Notes: generated by a model not told the origin, from the letters alone. A stretch of DNA of 64,000 nt from Maricaulis sp. (GCF_030149425.1 NZ_JASBRQ010000002.1:83787-147786); one strand, 5' to 3'. Shown: positions 52,487 to 62,333, counted from the stretch's first letter. A program made the numbers and translations.

Positions 52487-53851
52487 TTAGCCCGCGTCAG
52501 TGCGTGCCGGGGGCTGGGCTGGCATCTCCTTGATGTGCACATCCATCTGCGGATACGGGAATTCGACGCCGGCTTCATGCAGCGCATCCCAGATCGCCAG
52601 ATAGACCTCGCTGCGCACATTGGAGAGGCCGTTGGACGGATCAATAATCCAGAAGCGCAGATCGAAATTCACCGAGCTGTCGCCGTATTCCATCAGGTTG
52701 CAGACCGGCGTGCGCGAGGCGATGACCCGGTCCACCGTCTTGGCAGCCTCAACGACGACGCGCTGAACCTCACGCAAATCCTTTGTCGTATAGGAGACGC
52801 CAAAGGGCGCATGCAGGCGGACTTCCTGATCGCTCTTGGACCAGTTGACGACCCCGTTGACGATGAAATTCTCGTTCGGGATCAAAAGCTCGGTCCCGTC
52901 ACGGGTGCGGATGGCGACATAGCGGGCGCGCATATCCGTCACCCAGCCGAACGTGCCATCGACCTCAATGGCATCACCGGGTTTGATCGATTCATCGGCC
53001 AGAAGGGTAAAACCGGCCGCGAAATTCGAGACGGTCTGCTGCAGGCCGAGACCGATCCCCAGGCCGATCGCGCCGGAAAAGATGGCCAGGGTCGCCAGAT
53101 TGAACCCGGTCATCTGCAAGGCCACCAGGAAGGCCACGACCGGCAGGGCAATGCCGATCACCTTGCCGATCAGCGCGCGCAGGGCGGGCGATAACTCGTC
53201 GGCCTTTTCCAGCCTGGAATTGATCGTTCGACCGGCGAAGGAGGCTAGCCAGAACAGGACGCCGAAATAGATCAGCGTGCGTAAGACGTCGAACAGCGAA
53301 AAATCGACCGGCTCGCCCTCGGCCGTTTCGCCGATCGGGATGGCAAAGGCCTGCAGCTGCAGCACGACATCGTCGAGCACGCCGAACACATCCATCGCCG
53401 CAACCGGCCAGGCTGTATAAAAGGCGACGGCTGACCAGAATTTGGAGCGGATGATGAGCGTGACGGCCCGGATCACAATCCAGGCGGTGAGCAAGCTCAT
53501 CGCCGCTTCGACAATCGCGCGTGGTCGCTCGAAACTGCCCAGTCCGACCCAGATCAGCGAGATCACGGCCAGTAGCGCCAGCGGCGTCGCCAGGGCCGCG
53601 AAGGCATAGACCAGGCGTGATGGCAGGCCTTTGGGAACGCGCGGACCGAGCTGGCCCCGGATCAGGTCCCGGAGGCGTTGTCCGAAAATCAGCGCCGGCA
53701 ACAGCGCCGCGATAACCAATCCGGCCTGCAGGGCGATGTCAAAATCCAGCAAGGTCCGGACAAGCCAGTCCAGTCCCGCCTCGCCGCGCTCACGCAGCTG
53801 CTCCATGGGCACCAGGCTATCCAGCGCGGTCTCGTCCTGGGCTGGCGTCAT
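52487..53851 (-). CDS. MscS-family mechanosensitive channel
   Basis: A 454-residue inner-membrane protein. Several N-terminal helices precede the pore helix (A-I-F-S-G-A-I-G-L-G-I-G-L-G-L-Q-Q-T-V-S-N, about residues 260-280), then the MscS beta-domain (KPGDAIEVDGTFGWVTDM...LLIPNENF) and the C-terminal alpha/beta domain. The Gly/Ala packing pattern of the pore is clear. It relieves turgor on hypo-osmotic shock. Confidence 0.9.
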   Translation of the reverse strand: MTPAQDETALDSLVPMEQLRERGEAGLDWLVRTLLDFDIALQAGLVIAALLPALIFGQRLRDLIRGQLGPRVPKGLPSRLVYAFAALATPLALLAVISLIWVGLGSFERPRAIVEAAMSLLTAWIVIRAVTLIIRSKFWSAVAFYTAWPVAAMDVFGVLDDVVLQLQAFAIPIGETAEGEPVDFSLFDVLRTLIYFGVLFWLASFAGRTINSRLEKADELSPALRALIGKVIGIALPVVAFLVALQMTGFNLATLAIFSGAIGLGIGLGLQQTVSNFAAGFTLLADESIKPGDAIEVDGTFGWVTDMRARYVAIRTRDGTELLIPNENFIVNGVVNWSKSDQEVRLHAPFGVSYTTKDLREVQRVVVEAAKTVDRVIASRTPVCNLMEYGDSSVNFDLRFWIIDPSNGLSNVRSEVYLAIWDALHEAGVEFPYPQMDVHIKEMPAQPPARTDAG

Positions 53852-53921
53852 GCGATCTCCGGCTAAGGCGTTGATGGGACATGGTTAGCATGGGTTGCGG
53901 CTGGGTTGGAAGCGTGGCGTT

Positions 53922-53987
53922 GCCCTCCTCTAGCGACCTTCGGGCAGCTTCTGCCGTGGGCGAGGAGTTAAAGGAGAGAGCGGAAAC
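53922..53987 (+). repeat. Intergenic repeat, copy A (before the lipase)
   Basis: An inverted pair (GCCCTCCTC at 53922-53930; GGGCGAGGAG at 53958-53967) followed by a 21-base tail (53967-53987, ending GCGGAAAC) that matches the tail of copy B at 18 of 21 positions. Confidence 0.55.
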
Positions 53988-54084
53988 ACCGCCCGAGCAG
54001 AATTTACGGCACCGTGACGACGGACACAGGCAGGGCCAGGGAAACCCGTCGAAACTCCCCTCGACAATCCCGGGGGAGATCATA

Positions 54085-55011
54085 ATGACCACGCTTGAAT
54101 GCCGCCTGTTGAACGCGTCCATCGCCTGCTACGCCATCAAGCACGGCGCCCTGGATCCCAAAAATCCAAACCTCGCCAAAGTCGGCTTGCTGCCCGGCGC
54201 GCCGGTCAGTGTCTTTGTCGAAGGGGAAGAAGATATCAATGCCGGCTTTGTCTGCGAAACAGCCGATAATTGGGTCGTCATCGCCCTGCGCGGCACGCTA
54301 CCGCCATTCAAGGGCAACCTCCTCGCCTGGATCGATGACTGGCTGCAGGACTTCAAGGCCGGTCCGACACCCTGGTATGTCGGCGGACGCAAGTTCGGCC
54401 ATGTCGAGACCGGTTTCGCCGACGCGGTGAGCGGCGTCATGCCGCAAGTCTGGGCAGCGCTGTCCAAGATCGACCTGCATGCCAAGCGCGGCATCCTTGT
54501 TACCGGGCACTCCAAGGGCGCGGCGATGACCTATCTCGTGACCTCGCTGGTGAAGACGGCTCATCCGGCCGTGCTGGTGGAAAATTGCTGTTTCGCCTCG
54601 CCGATGACCTGCGACCAGCAATTCAAGGCTAGTTACGACGCGCTCGGGCTTGCCCCCTTCACCGTGCGCTATCAGAACATGTACGACATCGTGCCCTACC
54701 TGCCCTACTGGCCGACCTTCTCGCTGCTCTCAGCGCTCGAACGGCGCATCAAGAGCGAGCTGGAGGGCGGCCCTCCGGTCAATGAAATCATCACCGAGCG
54801 CAACTGGCCGCGCGCCGATATCGAGAACGAATATGTCGATATCGGCAATCTGCGCTATCTCGGCCCGGACTGTGTCATCGAATACGGCCCCAAAGGCGCC
54901 CACGACGCCTGGCAAGCCATGAAACACGCGCTCGAGCATTTCGAGTTCAAAACCATCGCCGAAGCGCACAGCGCCGCCGGGCGCTATGACAGTTGTGTGT
55001 GCGGGGGGTAA
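54085..55011 (+). CDS. Class 3 lipase family protein
   Basis: A 308-residue alpha/beta hydrolase. Nucleophile elbow G-H-S-K-G with Ser143, acid residue probably Asp201 in N-M-Y-D-I-V-P, and W-V-V-I-A-L-R-G-T as the oxyanion strand, all typical of fungal-type class 3 lipases. No signal peptide is visible, so it acts in the cytosol or leaves by another route. The ATG at 54085 has GGGGGAG in front; upstream in-frame codons run into a repeat element and are rejected. It ends in a Cys-rich tail (SCVCGG). Confidence 0.85.
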   Translation: MTTLECRLLNASIACYAIKHGALDPKNPNLAKVGLLPGAPVSVFVEGEEDINAGFVCETADNWVVIALRGTLPPFKGNLLAWIDDWLQDFKAGPTPWYVGGRKFGHVETGFADAVSGVMPQVWAALSKIDLHAKRGILVTGHSKGAAMTYLVTSLVKTAHPAVLVENCCFASPMTCDQQFKASYDALGLAPFTVRYQNMYDIVPYLPYWPTFSLLSALERRIKSELEGGPPVNEIITERNWPRADIENEYVDIGNLRYLGPDCVIEYGPKGAHDAWQAMKHALEHFEFKTIAEAHSAAGRYDSCVCGG

Positions 55012-55048
55012 TGGTTGTCACGCCGGGCTTCGAGCGCCAAACGAGCGC

Positions 55049-55089
55049 CCCTCTCCGTTGGGAGAGGGATTAAAGCAGAGGGCGGAAAC
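55049..55089 (+). repeat. Intergenic repeat, copy B (after the lipase)
   Basis: Hairpin CCCTCTCC-GTTG-GGAGAGGG (55049-55068) followed by a 21-base tail (55069-55089) nearly identical to that of copy A in the same orientation. No T-run follows, so it is not a typical terminator. Confidence 0.6.
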
Positions 55090-55120
55090 GAAGACCTCGG
55101 CGGGTAACCCCGCCGGCGCC

Positions 55121-56779
55121 CTAGCCCAACAGCTTCTTGCACAGGATTTCGTTCACCGCTTGCGGGTTGGCCTTGCCCTGCATCGCCTTCATCACCTGAC
55201 CGACGAACCAGCCCATGGCTTTCGGCTTTTCCTTCACCGAGGCGGCCTGGTCGGGATTGTCGGCGATGAGCTGGTCGATGACGGCTTCGATGGCGCCGGT
55301 ATCGGTGACCTGTTTGAGGCCGCGGCTTTCAACGATCTCGGCTGGGTCGCCGCCCTCTTCCCAGAGGATCTCGAACACGTCCTTGGCGATCTTGCCAGAG
55401 ATCGTGCCGTCCTTGATCAGCTTGACCAGGCCGGCGACGTCGATCTTGCGCGCCACCTCGGCCGCTGACACACCGGCTTCCGCCGCCTTGGCGCGGACCT
55501 GGCCGCACAGCATGTTGGCAAGCGCCTGGGCATCCTTGCCATAGGTCTTGCGGTGATCTTCCGCATCGAAGCCGAGATTGTGGCCGAGGAAGTCCTCGAC
55601 GACGCTCTCTGCTGTCTCCTTGCCGGGATAATCCACCGTGACATGGAGATGCTGATAGATCGCCAGCCGGACCTCCTTGGCGAGATCATTGCTTTCGAAA
55701 AGCGCGACAAAGGCTTTCTCGAACTCGTCGGCAAACTCGCGCTCCGCCGTCAGGGCATCGAGATATTCGACATTGTCGATGCCGAACTTTTCGGCAAAGC
55801 GGACGCGCTTCTGGTCCGGCAGCTCGGGCAGGTGCTCGCGCACCATCTCGATCCAGTCCTCATTGAGCTCAAGCGGCAGCAGGTCCGGATCCGGGAAGTA
55901 GCGGTAATCATGCGCTTCTTCTTTCGAGCGCATAGAGCGCGTCACACCGGTATTGGCGTCGAACAGGCGGGTTTCCTGGTCGATTGTGCCGCCTTCCTCG
56001 ATGATATCGATCTGGCGCTTGGCTTCGAATTCGATCGCCTGGCGGATAAAGCGCAGCGAGTTGACATTCTTGATCTCGCAACGCGTGCCGAGATGGCCGA
56101 AATCACCCGTCTCGCGGAATTTCTCATAGTCGCCCGGGCGGCAGACCGAGACATTGACGTCGGCGCGCAGCTGGCCCTTTTCCATGTCACCGCCACACGT
56201 GCCCAGATAGCGCAGAATGGTGCGCAGCTTGGAGACATAGGCCGAGGCCTCGTCGGGCGTGCGGATATGCGGCCGCGAGACGATCTCCATCAGCGCCACA
56301 CCGGAGCGGTTAAGGTCGACATAGGTGTGGCTGGGATCGAGATCGTGGATCGACTTGCCGGCATCCTGCTCGAGGTGCAGGCGTTCAATACCCACGGTGA
56401 AGCGGGATCCGTCCTCGCGCTCGCACTCGATCTCGCCTTCGCCGACAATCGGGAACTGGAACTGGGAGATCTGATAGCCCTGCGGCAGATCCGGGTAGAA
56501 GTAATTCTTCCGGTCGAAGCGCGACCAGGGATTGATCTTGGCATTGAGGCCGAGACCGGTCTTGACCGCCTGCTCGACGACATAGCCATTAATCACCGGA
56601 AGCATGCCCGGCATGGCCGCATCGACCAGGGAGACCTGGGTGTTGGGCGAAGCGCCAAAGGCCGTCGCCGCGCCGGAAAACAGCTTGGCGTTCGAGATCA
56701 CCTGGGCGTGGACCTCCAGGCCCATGACGATTTCCCAGTCACCGGTCGCGCCGGCAATGCGATAGCTGGTCCCGCTCAT
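55121..56779 (-). CDS. gatB: Asp-tRNA(Asn)/Glu-tRNA(Gln) amidotransferase subunit B
   Basis: A 552-residue Gat[11 protein letters not shown] at the N-terminus, the catalytic cradle with [14 protein letters not shown] and [14 protein letters not shown], and the YqeY-like C-terminal tail domain ending [10 protein letters not shown]. It activates the misacylated Glu or Asp on tRNA before amide transfer from GatA. Its ATG overlaps the stop of the small membrane protein upstream. Confidence 0.97.
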   Translation of the reverse strand: MSGTSYRIAGATGDWEIVMGLEVHAQVISNAKLFSGAATAFGASPNTQVSLVDAAMPGMLPVINGYVVEQAVKTGLGLNAKINPWSRFDRKNYFYPDLPQGYQISQFQFPIVGEGEIECEREDGSRFTVGIERLHLEQDAGKSIHDLDPSHTYVDLNRSGVALMEIVSRPHIRTPDEASAYVSKLRTILRYLGTCGGDMEKGQLRADVNVSVCRPGDYEKFRETGDFGHLGTRCEIKNVNSLRFIRQAIEFEAKRQIDIIEEGGTIDQETRLFDANTGVTRSMRSKEEAHDYRYFPDPDLLPLELNEDWIEMVREHLPELPDQKRVRFAEKFGIDNVEYLDALTAEREFADEFEKAFVALFESNDLAKEVRLAIYQHLHVTVDYPGKETAESVVEDFLGHNLGFDAEDHRKTYGKDAQALANMLCGQVRAKAAEAGVSAAEVARKIDVAGLVKLIKDGTISGKIAKDVFEILWEEGGDPAEIVESRGLKQVTDTGAIEAVIDQLIADNPDQAASVKEKPKAMGWFVGQVMKAMQGKANPQAVNEILCKKLLG

Positions 56780-57051
56780 TTTGTCTCTTCGTCCTCATCA
56801 TCCCAGGTCGGCCGGTCTTCTTCCGGTACCGCCTGTGCTGCAGCCAGGACCCGCCCGGCTGCCGTAATCGTCAATCCAAACAATATCAAACCGCCGCCGG
56901 GAACCATCAGTACGATGGTCCAGATCACGGTCGGTTCCAGCGGCACGATGCCGCGATACACCAGCGCGCCGGCCAGAAGCAGCAGCGCGCCAACCAGGAA
57001 AACCGGGCGCGCCCATTGCAGAGCCTTGGGCTTTGCGTTCGCGTCCATCAT
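56776..57051 (-). CDS. Small two-helix membrane protein between gatA and gatB
   Basis: A 91-residue protein with two hydrophobic helices ([19 protein letters not shown] and a second near [18 protein letters not shown]) and an acidic C-terminus (DDEDEETK). Family not recognised. Its start (ATG at 57051, or the adjacent 57048) overlaps the stop of the DUF2806-like gene, and its stop overlaps the gatB ATG, so translation of gatB is probably coupled to it. Confidence 0.7.
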   Translation of the reverse strand: MMDANAKPKALQWARPVFLVGALLLLAGALVYRGIVPLEPTVIWTIVLMVPGGGLILFGLTITAAGRVLAAAQAVPEEDRPTWDDEDEETK

Positions 57052-58031
57052 CACCCCACCCGCTCGACCACGGCGCCTGCCGGCGGCTTGCTGTGATAAA
57101 TCTCGATCGGCTCGAACTGGACCTGATCGCCATTGCGCGACCATTTCGCGCGCATGACTTCGGCTTTCAAATTCATCGCCAGGAAAGCCTTGGCGGCATT
57201 GATGATGGCTTCCCGGCCAGGCTCGATATTGAGGATGCGCCCGAGCTGCTGCAGGGTCTCCGAAGCGAACACACCATGCAGCTGCCATTGCTGTCCCGGC
57301 TCTCCGCGGACCACCATGGCTTCCTCACCGACGGCGATCCAGAACACGCCCTTATCGTCCAGCTCTCCAGGCTGTTCGAAGGTCGTGCCGGCGCCATAGA
57401 CGAAACCGAGCGATTGCAGGTGGAAGAGTGATTTGAGCTGCGCCATATCGCCCTTGGCAACCGGGATGAACTCACCGGAAATCACCATGGGTGCGTATTT
57501 ATTGACCAGGCCAAGCTCGCGCGCACCCAGCTTGTTGAGCTGGGATAGCAAGATCACCGAAACACTGCCCGGATGCAGGATTTCCGCGGCCAGCGCCGCA
57601 GCCCAGACCCGCTGCATGACCGGATCAGCGGCGCGCTGTGACCGCGCGCCAAGCGTCAGCAGCCAATCGATATCGATCAGCGCATCGGTTTCATCGGCCT
57701 CGCCCTGGCGCAGCCGGATCTGATCAACCGCCGCCTTGGCGATGGCCTCGCGGTGCGACTGGGTCAGCATGGCTTCGGACAGCAAACGGGCTGAGGCCCG
57801 TCCCATCACCGCCGCATCCGCCTCGGTCAGCTCCTTGGCTTCAATCCCGAGCGCGCTGTCGACCGCCTCACCATCGGCGAAGCGGGCAATCACCAGTGCG
57901 CTGGCCTCAGGCTCCTCCGCCCAGGGCACACCGATATACCGCGCCAAGGCCGCGGCGGCCCGCCGCCGCAGGGGCTCGGGCAAGGCCAGGACGGCAGGCC
58001 AGTCGATCGGCGATGTCTCAGGCTTGTCCAT
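57051..58031 (-). CDS. DUF2806-like protein in the gat operon
   Basis: A 326-residue soluble, helix-rich protein. The central stretch D-P-V-M-Q-R-V-W-A-A-A-L-A-A-E, then H-P-G-S-V-S and a Leu-rich helix, resembles DUF2806/TIGR03899, where W..ILAGE...PGS is conserved; the resemblance is partial. Function unknown. It sits 31 bases after gatA and overlaps the next small gene. Confidence 0.6.
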   Translation of the reverse strand: MDKPETSPIDWPAVLALPEPLRRRAAAALARYIGVPWAEEPEASALVIARFADGEAVDSALGIEAKELTEADAAVMGRASARLLSEAMLTQSHREAIAKAAVDQIRLRQGEADETDALIDIDWLLTLGARSQRAADPVMQRVWAAALAAEILHPGSVSVILLSQLNKLGARELGLVNKYAPMVISGEFIPVAKGDMAQLKSLFHLQSLGFVYGAGTTFEQPGELDDKGVFWIAVGEEAMVVRGEPGQQWQLHGVFASETLQQLGRILNIEPGREAIINAAKAFLAMNLKAEVMRAKWSRNGDQVQFEPIEIYHSKPPAGAVVERVG

Positions 58032-58062
58032 GAGATCCTCTCGGGTCGAGCAGGCGTTCAGC

Positions 58063-59535
58063 CTACCACCACTTTTCCGGCTTGGCGTTGAAGCCGGCCG
58101 CGTCTTCTAGCGCTGCGCCGACCTTGAACATGGTTTCCTCGTCGAGCGCCCGGGTGATGACCTGCAGCCCCAGCGGCAGACCATCCTTGTCTGAACCGGC
58201 GGGGACCGACATGGCCGGTACACCGGCCAGGTTCGCCGTCACGGTGAAGACGTCGTTGAGATACATGGCAATCGGATCGTCCGACTTGGAACCGATGGCG
58301 AAAGCGGCCGACGGCGCCGAGGGCGTCAGGATGGCATCGACGGTTTTGAAGGCTTCGTCGAAGTCCTGCAGGATACGGGTGCGGACCTTCTGGGCGCGCA
58401 GATAGTATGCGTCGTAATACCCGGCGGACAGCACATATGTGCCGATCATGATCCGGCGCTGGACTTCGTGACCGAAACCGGCCGCGCGAGTGTTCTCATA
58501 CACCGCGGTGAGATCCTCACCCTCCTCGCGCACGCCATAGCGCATGCCGTCATAGCGGGCGAGGTTGGAGGAGGCTTCTGCCGGCGCGACAATATAATAG
58601 GCCGGCAGGGCGTATTTGGTGTGCGGCAGGGTGATATCGACAATCTCGCAGCCCGCGGCCTTAAGCCATTCAATACCCGCCTGCCAGGCCCTCTCGATTT
58701 CCTCCGGCATGCCGTCAACGCGGTATTCCTTCGGCACGCCGATCTTCAGCCCCTTCACCGACTGGCCGACCGCGGCGACGAAATCCGGCACGTCTTGCGG
58801 CAAGGAGGTTGAGTCCTTGGGATCATGGCCGGACATGGCCTGCAGCAGGATCGCCGAGTCCTTGACCGTCTTGGCGAACGGGCCGGGATGGTCCAGCGAC
58901 GAGGCAAAGGCAATCGTGCCCCAGCGCGAGGTCCGCCCATAGGTCGCCTTGACGCCAACCGTGCCGGTGAAGGCGGCCGGCTGGCGGATCGAGCCGCCGG
59001 TATCGGTCCCCGTCGCACCAAAGCAGAGATCGGCCGCAACCGCCGCAGCCGAACCGCCGGACGAACCGCCCGGGGTCAGCATTTCGCCGTTCGGGCCTTT
59101 CCAGGGATTGTTCACTGGACCGGTATTGGCGGTCTCGTTGGAGGAGCCCATGGCGAACTCATCCATCGAGGTCTTGCACAGGAAGACACCGCCATTGTCC
59201 CACAGCGTCGAGGTGACAGTGGATTCATACGTCGGCTTGAACCCTTTAAGGATGTTGGAGGACGCCGATGTCGACACGCCTTCAACCGCAAACAGGTCCT
59301 TGATGGCGATCGGTGCACCTTCAATCAGACCGCCCTCGCCCTTGGCGAGTTTCTCGTCCGACGCCGCGGCCATGGCCAGCGTCTTGTCGCCATCAAAGGC
59401 CGTGAAGGCATTGAGCGCCGGTTGCGCGGCTTCACAGGCGGCCAGGGCTTCCTTCGCCAGTTCGGTCGCGGAGACCTCCTTGGCTTTCAGTTTGGTTGTC
59501 ACCTCGTCGAGGGAGAGTTTGAGAAGATCGCTCAT
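58063..59535 (-). CDS. gatA: Asp-tRNA(Asn)/Glu-tRNA(Gln) amidotransferase subunit A
   Basis: A 490-residue amidase-signature enzyme that releases ammonia from glutamine for GatB. The Ser-cisSer-Lys triad is visible: Lys79 in A-I-K-D-L-F, Ser158 in G-G-S-S-G-G-S and the nucleophile Ser182 in T-G-G-S-I-R-Q-P-A. The ATG lies six bases after the gatC stop with AGGGA in front. Confidence 0.97.
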   Translation of the reverse strand: MSDLLKLSLDEVTTKLKAKEVSATELAKEALAACEAAQPALNAFTAFDGDKTLAMAAASDEKLAKGEGGLIEGAPIAIKDLFAVEGVSTSASSNILKGFKPTYESTVTSTLWDNGGVFLCKTSMDEFAMGSSNETANTGPVNNPWKGPNGEMLTPGGSSGGSAAAVAADLCFGATGTDTGGSIRQPAAFTGTVGVKATYGRTSRWGTIAFASSLDHPGPFAKTVKDSAILLQAMSGHDPKDSTSLPQDVPDFVAAVGQSVKGLKIGVPKEYRVDGMPEEIERAWQAGIEWLKAAGCEIVDITLPHTKYALPAYYIVAPAEASSNLARYDGMRYGVREEGEDLTAVYENTRAAGFGHEVQRRIMIGTYVLSAGYYDAYYLRAQKVRTRILQDFDEAFKTVDAILTPSAPSAAFAIGSKSDDPIAMYLNDVFTVTANLAGVPAMSVPAGSDKDGLPLGLQVITRALDEETMFKVGAALEDAAGFNAKPEKWW

Positions 59536-59541
59536 TAGTCC

Positions 59542-59829
59542 CTACTCCACCGATTTCGGTACAACGAAGAAGCCCTCATCGGACTTCGGTGCATTGGCCA
59601 GCACCCGGTCGCGGCAATCGCCGTCGGTCACTTCATCCTCACGCTGCGGCAAGGCGAATTTGACCGGCGTCGTCATCGCATCAACGCCCTCGACATCGAC
59701 CTCGTTCAATTGCTCGATCCAGGTCAGAATGCCATTGAGCTCATCGGTCAGGGCATCGATACGGTCTTCAGGCTCGGCGATGCGCGCCAGCCGCGCAATG
59801 CGGCGTACGTCGTCAGCGGTCACGGACAT
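59542..59829 (-). CDS. gatC: Asp-tRNA(Asn)/Glu-tRNA(Gln) amidotransferase subunit C
   Basis: A 95-residue GatC with the typical V-R-R-I-A-R-L-A-R-I opening helix, L-N-G-I-L-T-W-I-E-Q-L and the closing loop V-L-A-N-A-P-K..G-F-F-V-V-P-K-S-V-E that wraps around GatA. First gene of the gat operon; it diverges from ruvX. Confidence 0.95.
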   Translation of the reverse strand: MSVTADDVRRIARLARIAEPEDRIDALTDELNGILTWIEQLNEVDVEGVDAMTTPVKFALPQREDEVTDGDCRDRVLANAPKSDEGFFVVPKSVE

Positions 59830-59931
59830 GGGAAATCACTCCGGAAAAGTCAGTCGACGTTGACTAACAACCGTATCTCGCAGGTGCAAGAAGACTTGAC
59901 GGCTGCGCCTGCGCCGCGCATTGCCCAAGAC

Positions 59932-60387
59932 ATGCCGCTGATCCCGCTTGAAGACCTTCCCGAAGGCGCCCTGCTCGCCCTAGATCCTGGCACCAAGACC
60001 ATTGGTGTGGCCGCCTGCGGTGCCTCGCGCGGCATTCCCATGGCTGTGGAAACCATCAAGCGGACCAAGTTCAAACAGGATGCCGAGCGCATTTTCACGC
60101 TGTTCGACGAGCGTCAGGCCGCCGCCATTGTGATGGGGCTGCCGGTGAATATGGACGGTTCGGAAGGCCCCCGCGCCCAATCCGTTCGGGCCATGATCCG
60201 CAATCTGACGGCCCTGCGCGATATACCCATCGCGCTGCAAGATGAGCGGCTGTCCACCTTTGAAGCCGAAGAGAAGCTGATTGCAGCCGGAGTCCGGCGC
60301 GACAAGCGCAAGGATATTATCGACGCTCATGCCGCTGCCAACATCCTGCAAAGCGCGCTCGACCGGCTCGAGATGCTGCGTGACTAG
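59932..60387 (+). CDS. ruvX: RuvX/YqgF family Holliday junction resolvase-like nuclease
   Basis: A 151-residue RNase H-fold protein: L-A-L-D-P-G-T-K-T-I-G-V-A (Asp18), V-M-G-L-P-V-N-M-D-G-S-E-G, D-E-R-L-S-T and the final D-A-H-A-A-A-N-I-L. YqgF proteins mature the 16S rRNA 5' end and may process branched DNA. The start is uncertain: the ATG at 59932 lacks a good ribosome site; in-frame GTG (59884) or TTG (59860, behind GGAAAAG) would extend the N-terminus. Confidence 0.92.
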   Translation: MPLIPLEDLPEGALLALDPGTKTIGVAACGASRGIPMAVETIKRTKFKQDAERIFTLFDERQAAAIVMGLPVNMDGSEGPRAQSVRAMIRNLTALRDIPIALQDERLSTFEAEEKLIAAGVRRDKRKDIIDAHAAANILQSALDRLEMLRD

Positions 60388-60446
60388 GCCTGGGTAAAGT
60401 CCCTGCAGAAATAGCCAATACTAAAGAGTCGCGCTACCCCGGCGGC

Positions 60447-61361
60447 ATGACTCATATCGCCGCCGCCCTTCTGCCGGTCTTCGGCATCATCTTCATCGGC
60501 TGGCTCCTGCGCCGCTCCCACCTGCTGCCGGATGCCAGCTGGGGGCCGATTTCGCGGCTCGCCTATCTGGGTTTGTCGCCGGCCATCCTGTTCACCTCGA
60601 TCGCCCGCGCCGACCTGTCCGAGATCCAGCTTGGCCCCTTCATGGCCGCGGCCATGCTGGGCTTCATCGCCATGGCGGTGATCACGCTGGCCATCAAGCC
60701 GGCCCTCAAGATACCCGGCCCCACCTATACCAGCCTGTTCCAGGCGACCTGCCGCTGGAATGGTCTCTTGATCCTCGCCCTGGCCATCGCGCTTTACGGC
60801 ACTGAGGGCGAGGTCCTGGTCGCCCTGGTGATGGCCGCGTCCATTCCGCTGGTGAACATGGAGTGCGTTGCCGTCCTGTCGGTCTGGGGGGATGGCGCCA
60901 AGCCCGACTGGCGCTCGGTCGCCTATCGCATTGCCACCAATCCGCTGATCCTGGGCTCCGGCCTCGGTGCGATCGTCAATCTGGCAGGTATCGGCATACC
61001 CGAGCCGATCTGGGATGCGGTCGACATGCTGGGCAAGGCGGCCCTGCCCCTCATCCTGCTCGCGGTCGGCGCCGGTCTCAACTTCACCGCCATGCGGGCC
61101 CGGCCACGTCTGCTCGGCCTGTCTGTCTTCCTGAAACTGATGATCGCGCCCATGGTCTTCTACGGGCTCGGCCTGGCCTTTGGTCTGTCCGGCGTTCCGC
61201 TCATGGTACTGCTGCTTACCGGCGCGTCACCGGGCGCAGCCTCGGCCTATGTGCTGGCCAAGCAATTGGGCGGCGATGCGCCCTATGCGGCCGGCGACAT
61301 CACGGCAGCGGCCCTGTTCAGCTTCATCACCATCCCGTTCTGGCTCGCTGTTCTGGGCTAG
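60447..61361 (+). CDS. AEC-family auxin efflux carrier-like permease
   Basis: A 304-residue inner-membrane transporter with about ten helices in two halves (first helix A-A-L-L-P-V-F-G-I-I-F-I-G-W). The motif N-P-L-I-L-G and later P-G-A-A-S-A-Y-V-L-A-K-Q-L-G are typical of AEC/MleP carriers of small organic acids or amino acids. Substrate unknown. Its TAG is shared in CTAG with the convergent PqqB-like gene. Confidence 0.88.
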   Translation: MTHIAAALLPVFGIIFIGWLLRRSHLLPDASWGPISRLAYLGLSPAILFTSIARADLSEIQLGPFMAAAMLGFIAMAVITLAIKPALKIPGPTYTSLFQATCRWNGLLILALAIALYGTEGEVLVALVMAASIPLVNMECVAVLSVWGDGAKPDWRSVAYRIATNPLILGSGLGAIVNLAGIGIPEPIWDAVDMLGKAALPLILLAVGAGLNFTAMRARPRLLGLSVFLKLMIAPMVFYGLGLAFGLSGVPLMVLLLTGASPGAASAYVLAKQLGGDAPYAAGDITAAALFSFITIPFWLAVLG

Positions 61362-62290
61362 CGCGACAGGCAATAGACCTCGTGGAAGAGCGCCACGCCG
61401 AATCCGGCATCGAGCACTTGCTCCCGTTCAGGACTATCGGGATAGCGAACCGGGTTGGTGTGGTTGAGGTGGATAAAGCGGATCTTGGCCTTTTCCTCAT
61501 CCGGCAGGTCGGCAAAGCGTTCCATGGAATGCGTGATAAAGGGATGCGGGAAGCCGGACATGTCGCGACCCGGGATTTCGCCATTGGCAAAGAAGGTCGC
61601 ATCTAGAAAGGCATAGTCGACCGAGGCAATCATGTCCTCGATCCGGGTACCCATCTCGTCCCATTCTTCCCAGCTGTCGATATCGGGGATGAAAATAGCC
61701 GACTTCTCCCCGCCATCGATCCGGAAACCGACCACTTCTGAATATTCCTGCCGGTGCGGCACCAGGAACGGCGTTACCGTAGCGCCGGCGATATAGACCG
61801 GTTGACCATCGACCAATCCACGCAGCTCGATATTGCCGTAACGGACGAGCTGGTCCCAGGGCCCGTTGGAGCGGAGATAGTCCCCCATGCGCTCCATGGC
61901 ATAGACCGGAACGCCATCCGCGCCGATGCTCTCATGGCCGAGGAACATCAAACCCGTGTAGTGGCCCATATGGGCGTGGGTCAGGAATATACCCTCCAGC
62001 CCCGGCCGGTCCTCTCTCGGCTCGAAATTGTCCAGCCGGTAGAGTTGTTCGCGCAGATCCGGGGTCGCCTCGAACAGGACGCGTTCGCCGGTTTCCCGAT
62101 TGATGATCGCCAGCGAGGTCGCATAGCGGCGCAGCGCGGCATTAGACCAGGCCGGGTCATGGCGATTGCTCAATTGCGGGGAGCCCCCGTCCTGGGAGGT
62201 CCCCAGCACCATGAGTTCGATGGGGCAGATCTGGTCCAGCGGCGGCGGGACCGAGGCGACAAGCGCGAGCGCGGTCAGGGTCGTAATCAT
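61358..62290 (-). CDS. Exported PqqB-like metallo-beta-lactamase-fold protein
   Basis: A 310-residue protein with a probable signal peptide (MITTLTALALVASVP). It has the PqqB-type opening V-L-G-T-S-Q-D-G-G-S-P-Q and an MBL motif T-H-A-H-M-G-H-Y-T-G-L, where Gly replaces the Asp of H-x-H-x-D-H. Later ligand-like residues are D-A-T-F-F and H-L-N-H-T-N-P. No PQQ synthesis genes are nearby and PqqB itself is cytosolic, so this is more likely a periplasmic hydrolase. Confidence 0.8.
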   Translation of the reverse strand: MITTLTALALVASVPPPLDQICPIELMVLGTSQDGGSPQLSNRHDPAWSNAALRRYATSLAIINRETGERVLFEATPDLREQLYRLDNFEPREDRPGLEGIFLTHAHMGHYTGLMFLGHESIGADGVPVYAMERMGDYLRSNGPWDQLVRYGNIELRGLVDGQPVYIAGATVTPFLVPHRQEYSEVVGFRIDGGEKSAIFIPDIDSWEEWDEMGTRIEDMIASVDYAFLDATFFANGEIPGRDMSGFPHPFITHSMERFADLPDEEKAKIRFIHLNHTNPVRYPDSPEREQVLDAGFGVALFHEVYCLSR

Positions 62291-62333
62291 GGCCGGAACG
62301 GTGGCCCGAGCCGCGCCGGATGGTCAAGCGCGT

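Noticed and set aside
53922..55089. Lipase as cargo of a transposon
   Set aside because: The flanking repeats are hairpin-type intergenic elements without a transposase, terminal inverted ends or target duplication.
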